The notes under the pieces are model-generated. The model was not told the DNA's origin. It worked only from the letters and a program-made list of their open reading frames with translations, and searched no databases. The translations under genes were made by a program, and so were the position numbers. Positions 1 through 5,510 of a stretch of DNA of 6,035 nucleotides are shown here, in pieces. Origin of the DNA: an uncultured Rhizobiaceae group bacterium (lineage in GTDB: Bacteria; Pseudomonadota; Alphaproteobacteria; Rhizobiales; Rhizobiaceae); the NCBI GenBank assembly GCA_905479965.1, contig CAJQOR010000151.1, positions 1 to 6,035 on the forward strand, read 5' to 3'. How positions within the stretch are numbered: position 1 is the first letter of the stretch; each line of letters begins with the position of its first letter.

Positions 1-439
1 CCGCCTGACGCATCACATCCAAGATATCCCACAAGCAGTTGCTCTGAACGATCTTACCATCTTTGATCTGATGGATCTCACCATAGCGAATATATGTGGG
101 CTTTCCGGATGCCGGGATGGTGAGCCAATCACTCTCGAAATTCCCGCAATAATGTCCAACGGTTGCGATATAATCCCGCCCCTCGTAGCTACCTCCCATA
201 AAGATAAGGTCTCGTCTTTCAAGATCAGGAAAACTTTGTTTTAACGGCTGCCAGGCCGTTTCATAAATCGCATCAACCCCGACCATTTCATTAAGGGGAT
301 ACGACCCTCTCCATTCACAGTCTGGTGCAAACAAAGATTTAATAAGACTTGGGGAATCTGTCATCTCAGATTCCGCAAGATCTTGTAATAAATGGTAAAA
401 TTTAGATCTAATCGCCTGGTCCAAAACACTTCCAATCAT
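1..439 (-). CDS. SnoaL-like / NTF2-superfamily protein, 3'-truncated by window edge
   Basis: Read on the minus strand from ATG at 439-437, this frame stays open for 146 codons to base 2 and leaves the window, so the C-terminus is missing. The protein starts MIGSVLDQAIRSKFYHLL. It shows the pattern of SnoaL-like polyketide-cyclase/NTF2 proteins: an N-terminal helix, W43 in a 'CEWRGSYP' stretch, 'AWQPLKQSFPD' (62-72), 'GHYCGNF' (95-101), 'IPASGK' (108-113) and 'IKDGKIV' (125-131) followed by D138. These blocks line up in order with the protein at 4983-5489, so the two are homologous. SnoaL-like domains are small cone-shaped folds used by cyclases, isomerases and hydratases; the reaction here is unknown. 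A weak GGA (447-445 on the minus strand) sits 5 nt before the start. The gene is divergent from the transporter and shares its control region. Many relatives carry two such domains, so the full protein could be much longer. Confidence 0.82.
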   Translation of the reverse strand, partial: MIGSVLDQAIRSKFYHLLQDLAESEMTDSPSLIKSLFAPDCEWRGSYPLNEMVGVDAIYETAWQPLKQSFPDLERRDLIFMGGSYEGRDYIATVGHYCGNFESDWLTIPASGKPTYIRYGEIHQIKDGKIVQSNCLWDILDVMRQA

Positions 440-453
440 ACTTATCCACGTAA

Positions 454-482
454 CTTATAATCAGACTTGCATTCGTATGCAA
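454..482 (-). promoter_or_regulatory. Candidate promoter for the leftward SnoaL-like gene
   Basis: On the minus strand, TTGCAT (482-477) and TATAAG (459-454) are separated by 17 bp and resemble sigma-70 -35 and -10 boxes. The -35 match is poor (3 of 6) and the -10 match good (5 of 6). The -35 element lies inside palindrome 1, so a bound regulator would block it. Transcription would start near 447, leaving only about 8 nt before the ATG at 439. That would be almost leaderless and weakens the call. Confidence 0.3.
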
Positions 483-484
483 GT
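465..484. promoter_or_regulatory. Operator-like palindrome 1
   Basis: ACTTGCATTCGTATGCAAGT is a 20-bp palindrome with a central CG and a single mismatched pair (T473/T476). It lies between the divergent start codons at 439 and 575. A 15-bp core, TTGCATTCGTATGCA, recurs inverted at 498-512. An even-length palindrome with a central CG fits a LacI/GalR-type operator, but a GntR or other dimeric regulator cannot be excluded. No regulator gene is present in the window. Confidence 0.7.
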
Positions 485-496
485 GGTGTTAGTTTT

Positions 497-514
497 TATG
501 CATACGAATGCAAA
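497..514. promoter_or_regulatory. Operator-like palindrome 2
   Basis: This second imperfect palindrome, TATGCATACGAATGCAAA on the plus strand, is centred on CG at 505-506. Its reverse complement carries the same TTGCATTCGTATGCA core as the palindrome at 465-484. The pairing is broken at A498/A513 and A504/A507. The centres of the two sites are 31 bp apart, about three helical turns, which would put two bound dimers on the same DNA face. Confidence 0.65.
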
Positions 515-526
515 ATAGCGCATAAA
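498..526 (+). promoter_or_regulatory. Candidate promoter for the rightward transporter genes
   Basis: ATGCAT (498-503) and CATAAA (521-526) are 17 bp apart. They occupy exactly the mirror-image position of the leftward candidate about base 490. The -10 match is 4 of 6 and the -35 match is weak. Transcription would start near 533 and give a leader of about 42 nt, with a Shine-Dalgarno at 563-567. The support comes from symmetry and spacing more than from hexamer quality. Confidence 0.28.
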
Positions 527-562
527 AAGCACTCAACGTTAATGCAATTCGATGGTTTCATT

Positions 563-567
563 GGGAG
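563..567 (+). promoter_or_regulatory. Ribosome binding site of the binding-protein gene
   Basis: GGGAG lies 7 nt upstream of the ATG at 575. It supports this start, which also gives a clean signal peptide. Confidence 0.7.
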
Positions 568-574
568 ATAAAAC

Positions 575-1828
575 ATGAATAAAATTCTAAAATCTAGTCT
601 GCTTGTTGCAGCATTATTAGGCAGTACGGCAATTGCCCATGCAGACGCGCATGGTGATTGCGGCATTGAAAATGGTGGCCGTGTTTCAATTGTTGGAAAC
701 GAATTTCCAGCCATTCAAACTGTTGGAAAAGGCGCAGAAGCCTGTGCGTCTGACAGCGTTGAAGTCAAAACCAACCTCACTGCAGATCACCAGAAGATCA
801 ATCTTGCGGGCATGTCCGGCAACCCTGCTGAATACACATCCGCAATCGTTGCAAACTCATCTATCGTAGCCTTGATGAATGATGATGTAATCCGCTCACT
901 TGATGACCTTGTTGCAAAACACGGTTCTGACATTGCAAAAAACCAATTGATCACGATCGGTGGCGAGGTCATGGCTGTTGCATTTATGGCCAACGCTCAA
1001 CATCTTGTATACCGCGCTGACGTGCTTGAAAAAGCTGGCGTAGACGTTCCAACAACATACGAAGAAATGTTAGCTGCAGCTGAAAAAATACGGTCCATGG
1101 GCCTGATGGAAAACCCAGTTGGCGGCGCTTACAAAGCGGGCTGGAACTTGGCGCAAGAGTTTACAAATATGTTTATCGGACATGGTGGTGAGTTCTTCAA
1201 AGCAGGATCTGCAGAAGTTACTATCAACAACGAAAAAGGGGTAGCAACCCTTGAGATGCTCAAAGCTCTCACTGTATACATGAACCCAGATTACCTAACC
1301 CATGATTCAAACGCGACAAACGCTGAATATCGTGCTGGTAACGTTGCACTAATGAACATGTGGGGCTCACGCGCTGCGACACTCACAGAAGCTGATGGTG
1401 TTTCAGATGACGTGAAAGCTGGATTTGCTATTTCCGGGCCAATGACTGTTGCTGGCGGTGATATGCCTGCAACAACGCTTTGGTGGGACGGTTGGACGAT
1501 TGCAAAAAACATCTCAGATGCTGATGCAGAAGCAACATTTCTTGCTTTGAAAAATGCAATTTCACCTGCGATCCTTGATGATGAAACGACACAGCAAGCT
1601 GTTTGGCTCATCGATGGTTACAAGCCAACGGATAAAGCAACAGGCGTGTTTGCAGCTGCACAAGCTGGATCAACACCATATCCAATGTTGCCTTTCCAGG
1701 GTCTGTTACATACAGCACTGGGCGCTGAAATTCCTGATTATCTTCAAGGTAAAGAAGACGCTGCAAAAACACTTGCTGATATTGAGGCTGCATACAACGC
1801 TGCTGCGAAAGAAAAAGGCTACCTATAA
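575..1828 (+). CDS. ABC transporter solute-binding protein (extracellular family 1, carbohydrate/polyol type)
   Basis: This 417-aa periplasmic receptor captures the substrate and delivers it to the permeases encoded downstream. The N-terminus MNKILKSSLLVAALLG is a Sec signal peptide with a likely cleavage after AHA (residue 23). There is no lipobox, so a soluble periplasmic protein is expected. The body has features of UgpB/MalE-type binding proteins: 'VYRADVLEKAGVDVPTTYEEM', an aromatic patch W303-W304-D305-G306-W307 typical of ligand-contact regions, and the usual alanine/lysine-rich C-terminal helix. The mature protein has exactly two cysteines, C29 and C57, near the first strand and helix; they may form a disulfide. 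Length is normal for the family. GGGAG at 563-567 lies 7 nt before the ATG. Being first in the transcription unit and followed by a hairpin suggests it is made in excess over the permeases. The ligand is unknown. Confidence 0.93.
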   Translation: MNKILKSSLLVAALLGSTAIAHADAHGDCGIENGGRVSIVGNEFPAIQTVGKGAEACASDSVEVKTNLTADHQKINLAGMSGNPAEYTSAIVANSSIVALMNDDVIRSLDDLVAKHGSDIAKNQLITIGGEVMAVAFMANAQHLVYRADVLEKAGVDVPTTYEEMLAAAEKIRSMGLMENPVGGAYKAGWNLAQEFTNMFIGHGGEFFKAGSAEVTINNEKGVATLEMLKALTVYMNPDYLTHDSNATNAEYRAGNVALMNMWGSRAATLTEADGVSDDVKAGFAISGPMTVAGGDMPATTLWWDGWTIAKNISDADAEATFLALKNAISPAILDDETTQQAVWLIDGYKPTDKATGVFAAAQAGSTPYPMLPFQGLLHTALGAEIPDYLQGKEDAAKTLADIEAAYNAAAKEKGYL

Positions 1829-1836
1829 AAGCCTTT
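1814..1836 (+). other. Small hairpin spanning the binding-protein stop codon
   Basis: AAAGGCT (1814-1820) can pair with AGCCTTT (1830-1836) around a 9-nt loop that holds the TAA at 1826-1828. It directly precedes the stronger hairpin at 1839-1866. It may help protect the 3' end of the upstream mRNA segment, but a 7-bp stem like this can also arise by chance. Confidence 0.4.
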
Positions 1837-1838
1837 AT

Positions 1839-1866
1839 GAAGGGGGCCTGAACTCGGGCCTCCTTC
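1839..1866 (+). terminator. GC-rich hairpin after the binding-protein gene (attenuator or mRNA-stabilising element)
   Basis: GAAGGGGGCC (1839-1848) pairs with GGCCTCCTTC (1857-1866) over 10 bp with one G-U pair, around the 8-nt loop TGAACTCG. It starts 10 nt after the stop codon. The sequence after it is AT-rich with a short TTTT (1876-1879) rather than a direct U-tract, so full rho-independent termination is doubtful. Partial termination or protection from 3' exonucleases is more likely. Such elements are known after binding-protein genes of ABC operons, where they let the receptor exceed the membrane subunits. Confidence 0.6.
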
Positions 1867-2013
1867 TACAATAACTTTTAATGATATTATTCAGACGGCT
1901 CGGCCGCAAATTCTCAATAGTGGTGTCCAGAAAAGCGCGTCACTAAACGGGTGGATTGTGTTTAATCAGCAGCACCTAACGTTGCAAATATTAAGCCTCT
2001 CAAGGGGAAGCAA
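1867..2013 (+). other. Non-coding spacer between binding-protein and first permease genes
   Basis: No credible reading frame is seen here. AAGGGGA (2002-2008) is a good Shine-Dalgarno 5 nt before the ATG at 2014. A weak inverted pair TAGTG/CACTA (about 1918-1945) is too short to interpret. No copy of the 465-484 palindrome is present, so if an internal promoter exists here it is not obviously under the same regulator. Confidence 0.5.
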
Positions 2014-3039
2014 ATGAAGCATAAAACTTTTTTTTGGTTTATATTGCCAACGGCGATGGCCATGCTTTTATTCATTGCGATGCCAATTGTATCGGTTGTC
2101 ACGCAATCCCTTTTCACACCGCATGATCAAGTCTTCAAAGTCGTAGAAAATTGCGGCCCATTTGGGTGTAAAGACGAAACCATCATCGACAATGATGCAA
2201 TGGCAGATCTTAATGCTGAAAAACCACTGGGAAAGTTCGCAGGTCTATCAATTTATTTCGACCGTGGTCACTTAGCCGTCAGCGAAGTTGCAAATGCATG
2301 GACAAGCAGCGACAGCGTGGGTGAATTTTTCTCAACCATAAACAACTTACCGTTTTACCGCGCCATGGGGTTTACGCTAAGCTACACGTTCATCGTCACA
2401 CCGCTTCTCATCATTTTGGGTTTTATGATCGCAATCGCAGTGAATTCACTTAATGGCGCCATCAAAGGCTTGGTGATTTTCTTCTCGCTGTTACCGATGA
2501 TCATTAATCCACTCGTAGGCTCACTTATTCTGTTTTGGATGGTGGATGCGCGAGGCGTATTCGGTTCTGGTTTGCAATGGCTATTTGACGATCCAACACT
2601 TTCACTTAAAGCATCGACGACCCTCACCTGGGTTATGTTGATGGTCTATGGCGTATGGCATTCTGCACCATTTGCATTTGTTGTGTTCTATGCCGGTCTA
2701 CAAACCTTGCCACAGGACACATTAGAATCTGCCATGATCGACGGCGCGTCCAGATGGGAGCGCATCCGCTATGTGGTTATCCCCCATATCATGCCGCTGG
2801 TTACATTTGTTGCGCTGATACAATTGATGGACAACTTCCGCGTATTTGAACCTATCGTTGGCTTTAATGCAGAGGCACATGCGCAGTCCCTATCTTGGAT
2901 TATCTTTAACGATCTTGCCGGGGAAACCCGCTTACTCTCATCCGCGTCCACAACGTCTGTTTTAACGATTGTTGGCGTCGCTATCCTCCTCTCACCCGTC
3001 CTTGTTCGCACTTGGCGCGACTTTACTAGAAAGGTGTGA
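2014..3039 (+). CDS. ABC transporter permease, MalF/UgpA-like (CUT1 family)
   Basis: This 341-aa inner-membrane subunit forms half of the transport channel. Six membrane segments can be seen at roughly residues 9-30, 118-143, 152-175, 203-226, 260-276 and 313-333. The EAA loop that docks on the ATPase is at 238-262 ('ESAMIDGASRW...VIPHIMPL'), with the expected D-G pair and proline. The protein is somewhat longer than a typical UgpA-like subunit because the first periplasmic loop (about 31-115) is enlarged. That loop contains the only two cysteines, in 'CGPFGC' (47-52), a plausible disulfide in the oxidising periplasm. AAGGGGA lies 5 nt before the start. Codons 5-8 contain a run of eight T's, a possible slippage site. 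The stop is 4 nt before the next gene, so the two permeases are probably translated together. Confidence 0.92.
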   Translation: MKHKTFFWFILPTAMAMLLFIAMPIVSVVTQSLFTPHDQVFKVVENCGPFGCKDETIIDNDAMADLNAEKPLGKFAGLSIYFDRGHLAVSEVANAWTSSDSVGEFFSTINNLPFYRAMGFTLSYTFIVTPLLIILGFMIAIAVNSLNGAIKGLVIFFSLLPMIINPLVGSLILFWMVDARGVFGSGLQWLFDDPTLSLKASTTLTWVMLMVYGVWHSAPFAFVVFYAGLQTLPQDTLESAMIDGASRWERIRYVVIPHIMPLVTFVALIQLMDNFRVFEPIVGFNAEAHAQSLSWIIFNDLAGETRLLSSASTTSVLTIVGVAILLSPVLVRTWRDFTRKV

Positions 3040-3043
3040 TCTC

Positions 3044-3925
3044 ATGTCTTCTATCGCAATGCGCAAGACACCAGCCATCAAAATTATGTCCTATGGATTT
3101 GTTGCCATATGGCTCGTACTGGCTGCTTTCCCGTTCATTTGGACACTTTGGGGCTCATTTAAAGTCGAGTTGGATTTCTTCTCCATCGCAGATTGGACCG
3201 ATGCCATCACCGGCACACGTACGCTTGCTGAAACCGGAAGCCCTTTTACTGGCGCAGGGTATGAAGGTGCGTGGGTTCAAGAGGAGTTTTGGAAAGCTGT
3301 GATCAACACATTTATCGTGTGCTTCTTCACGGTTATCACCTCTTTGACCATCGGTACGCTTGGGGGATATGCACTGTCACGGTCAACGTTCAAATATGCA
3401 TTTTGGTTATTGATCGCAGCACTTATTTTCCGCGCGATGCCGCCAATTACGCTCGTATCAGGTTATCTGTTGCCGTTTTTTGAATGGAACCTTTGGGGTA
3501 TATTGCCAACATCTATCATCGTGCTGGTTGCGATTAATCAACCCTTTACACTTTGGATGCTGCATTCATTTTTTACCAAAATCCCAAAAGATCTCGATGA
3601 AAGCGCTATGGTTGATGGCTGCACACGTTTTCAAGCGTTCCGCCATGTCATCATTCCCGTTATGTGGCCTGGCGTCATCACAACAGGTCTGTTCTCATTC
3701 TTACTTGCATACAATGATTTTGCGGTGACAGCGATGCTGCTTTCAAAAGAAAATCAGACCATGGTTCCAAAGATTGCAAGCTTTTTGGGCACAACACAAA
3801 CTGAGGGCAATGTCATGTTCGCAGTTGCGGCTGTGGTCTCTGCAACAGTGCCGATATTCATCCTCGTCATGTTCTTCCAACGTCAAATTGTTAGCGGCCT
3901 AACCGCTGGCGCAGTAAAAGGTTAA
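3044..3925 (+). CDS. ABC transporter permease, MalG/UgpE-like (CUT1 family)
   Basis: This 293-aa subunit is the second half of the channel. Membrane segments lie near residues 14-35, 84-106, 118-140, 150-175, 207-226 and 258-279. The EAA loop at 186-210 reads 'ESAMVDGCTRFQAF' and continues to 'IIPVMWPG', matching the MalG-type consensus. The frame is open upstream to an ATG at 2969, but I chose 3044: that start gives the normal family length, sits 8 nt after AAAGGTG (3030s) and avoids a 71-base overlap with the previous gene. The periplasmic loop after segment 1 (about 36-83) is moderately long and Gly/Thr-rich. The stop at 3923-3925 is 4 nt from the ATPase start, consistent with translational coupling. 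Confidence 0.92.
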   Translation: MSSIAMRKTPAIKIMSYGFVAIWLVLAAFPFIWTLWGSFKVELDFFSIADWTDAITGTRTLAETGSPFTGAGYEGAWVQEEFWKAVINTFIVCFFTVITSLTIGTLGGYALSRSTFKYAFWLLIAALIFRAMPPITLVSGYLLPFFEWNLWGILPTSIIVLVAINQPFTLWMLHSFFTKIPKDLDESAMVDGCTRFQAFRHVIIPVMWPGVITTGLFSFLLAYNDFAVTAMLLSKENQTMVPKIASFLGTTQTEGNVMFAVAAVVSATVPIFILVMFFQRQIVSGLTAGAVKG

Positions 3926-3929
3926 TGAT

Positions 3930-4982
3930 ATGGCCAATATTACTTTAAAGAAAGTCAACAAACGTTGGGGAAGCTTCGTCGGTGTTGATGATTTTAATCT
4001 TAAGATTGCGGATAAGGAATTTCTTGTTTTGCTTGGGCCTTCTGGCTGCGGCAAAACAACGACCATGCGCATGATCGCAGGCCTTGAAGATGTCACCAAA
4101 GGCGAGATCTATATCGGCGATCGCATGGTCAATAATTTAGAACCAAAAGATCGTGATATCGCGATGGTTTTCCAAAGCTACGGTCTGTATCCAAACATGA
4201 CCGTTTGGGAAAATATCCGGTTTCCGCTTAAAGTTCGCAAGGTCGACCCTGCCCTTCATAAAGAGCGCGTGCAGCGCGCGGTCGATATGGTTGAGTTAAA
4301 TGACTTCACCCATCGTCGTCCTGCAGAACTATCCGGCGGGCAACGCCAACGGGTTGCACTTGCGCGCGCAATTGTGCGCAAACCACAAGTCTTCTTAATG
4401 GATGAACCATTATCGAACTTAGATGCAAAACTACGCGTTTCAACGCGGGCACAGATCAAAAACCTGCATCATGAATTAGCGGTGACGACAATTTACGTAA
4501 CCCACGATCAGATTGAAGCGATGACCTTGGCTGATCGTGTTGTTGTCATGAACAAAGGCATTGTCCAACAAGTCGGAACACCTGTTGATATATATGACAA
4601 ACCGCAAAACACATTTGTTGCCAGTTTTATTGGCTCACCCGCAATGAACCTCATTGAAGGTGAGTTAAAAGACGGCATATTCACAACCAATGGCGTAAAA
4701 ATTTCAGGACTTACGAAAAAGCATAATGGCAAAATTACACTTGGTTACAGAGCCGAAGATGCTGGCATTGCGGAAAAAGGTGGCGCGATCAACGCACCCG
4801 TTTATTCAATGGAACTGCTGGGTGATGCCACCATGGTGACAGTGCGCATAAACGGTGTATTGCTTTCGGTTAAAGCCGGCAAAGAATACAGAGCCAATAT
4901 TGGTGATGATGTTCATTATGCCATTACGCCTGAACTTTGCCATTTATTTAATTTTCAAACCGGCGAACGTATAGAGGCCTAA
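3930..4982 (+). CDS. ABC transporter ATP-binding protein, MalK/UgpC-like
   Basis: This 350-aa cytoplasmic ATPase powers the importer by dimerising on the EAA loops of the two permeases. All catalytic motifs are intact: Walker A GPSGCGKT (36-43), Q-loop Q82, signature LSGGQ (134-138), Walker B VFLMDE (154-159) with catalytic E159, D-loop SNLD (162-165) and H-loop H192 in 'YVTHD'. The region after about 235 ('FIGSPAMNL' onward) is the TOBE/OB-type regulatory domain found in MalK and UgpC. The length is normal for the family. AAGG at 3918-3921 is 8 nt before the ATG. The gene touches its neighbours (4-nt gap upstream, 0 nt downstream). Its sequence class says sugar, polyol or glycerol-phosphate-like substrate but does not fix which. 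Confidence 0.95.
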   Translation: MANITLKKVNKRWGSFVGVDDFNLKIADKEFLVLLGPSGCGKTTTMRMIAGLEDVTKGEIYIGDRMVNNLEPKDRDIAMVFQSYGLYPNMTVWENIRFPLKVRKVDPALHKERVQRAVDMVELNDFTHRRPAELSGGQRQRVALARAIVRKPQVFLMDEPLSNLDAKLRVSTRAQIKNLHHELAVTTIYVTHDQIEAMTLADRVVVMNKGIVQQVGTPVDIYDKPQNTFVASFIGSPAMNLIEGELKDGIFTTNGVKISGLTKKHNGKITLGYRAEDAGIAEKGGAINAPVYSMELLGDATMVTVRINGVLLSVKAGKEYRANIGDDVHYAITPELCHLFNFQTGERIEA

Positions 4983-5489
4983 ATGTCGAACGATTTATCT
5001 GCACAAGAACATGTTGCAAAAAGTCAAGCAACACTTGCTGCCATCAAAGCGATGGAAGACGCGTTAGCAGCAAATTCCAACTCCATGGAAGACCATTTCC
5101 ATGAAGGTTTTAGATGGATAGGCAACCAAGGCTGCGGGACGAAAAACAATCTCAAAGAATTTCGCAACAATTGGCAACTGCCATTACGCGCAGCTTTTAC
5201 GGACCGCGAATATAAAACTGAAAAATTTCTAGCTGATGGTGAATGGGCGTCCTGCTTTGGACATATTGAAGGCACCCATTCAGGTGAATTCATGGGCGTT
5301 CCCGCAACCGGCAAACGTGTCAAAATTCCATATATGGATTTTTGGAAAGTCACAGACGGGCGCATTGAAGACAATTGGGTTTCAGTGGATTTTGCCATGG
5401 TGCTCGCACAACTAGGTGTCGATGCATTTAATGGCAAAGGCTGGGAAACTTTTGATAATGGCGATACAACGCCGATACACCCTGAATGA
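4983..5489 (+). CDS. SnoaL-like / NTF2-superfamily protein
   Basis: This 168-aa cytoplasmic protein of unknown reaction is a single SnoaL-like domain, about the usual length for one domain. Visible blocks are 'HEGFRWIGNQGCG' (40-52), 'NWQLPLRAAFTD' (63-74), 'FGHIEGTHSGEFMGVPATGK' (92-111), 'YMDFWKVTDGRI' (117-128) and 'NWVSVD' (131-136). In SnoaL-type cyclases a conserved Asp near the last strand acts as acid/base; D136 is a candidate, while H94 lies where the fold opens to its pocket. Both are inferences by position. It shares these blocks with the gene at 1-439. It begins immediately after the ATPase stop (TAAATG), with AGAGG (4973-4977) as binding site, so it is almost certainly co-translated with the transporter and likely acts on the imported compound. 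A 239-codon antisense frame across it is taken as a shadow. Confidence 0.88.
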   Translation: MSNDLSAQEHVAKSQATLAAIKAMEDALAANSNSMEDHFHEGFRWIGNQGCGTKNNLKEFRNNWQLPLRAAFTDREYKTEKFLADGEWASCFGHIEGTHSGEFMGVPATGKRVKIPYMDFWKVTDGRIEDNWVSVDFAMVLAQLGVDAFNGKGWETFDNGDTTPIHPE

Positions 5490-5498
5490 CGGGCGTAA

Positions 5499-5504
5499 GA
5501 GGAG
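5499..5504 (+). promoter_or_regulatory. Strong ribosome binding site for the GTG-initiated dehydrogenase gene
   Basis: GAGGAG lies 6 nt before GTG at 5511. It decides the start: no in-frame ATG is near, and the protein aligns well with its family from this GTG (MIKYLKRG...). Confidence 0.75.
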
Positions 5505-5510
5505 ACGAAA

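Noticed and set aside
456..461. A perfect TATAAT on the plus strand as a -10 box for the transporter genes.
   Set aside because: No acceptable -35 lies 16-18 bp upstream, and transcription would start inside palindrome 1. The same AT-rich stretch serves better as the minus-strand TATAAG box.
465..514. The repeated palindromes considered as a CRISPR remnant, an attachment site or transposon ends.
   Set aside because: There are only two copies, inverted, each self-palindromic and located exactly between divergent genes. There is no spacer series, target duplication or recombinase gene.
1608..1793. Short antisense and out-of-frame open frames inside the binding-protein gene.
   Set aside because: All are below about 106 codons, have no recognisable domain and are fully contained in a confident gene.
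2025..2036. The run of eight T's near the start of the first permease, considered as a frameshift or programmed slippage site.
   Set aside because: The frame is intact as read and encodes ordinary signal-anchor residues (Thr-Phe-Phe-Trp). Nothing suggests a functional alternative frame.
2969..3043. A 25-codon upstream extension of the second permease starting at ATG 2969.
   Set aside because: It would overlap the first permease by 71 bases. The extension is not hydrophobic in a family-like way, and the ATG at 3044 has a good Shine-Dalgarno and normal length.
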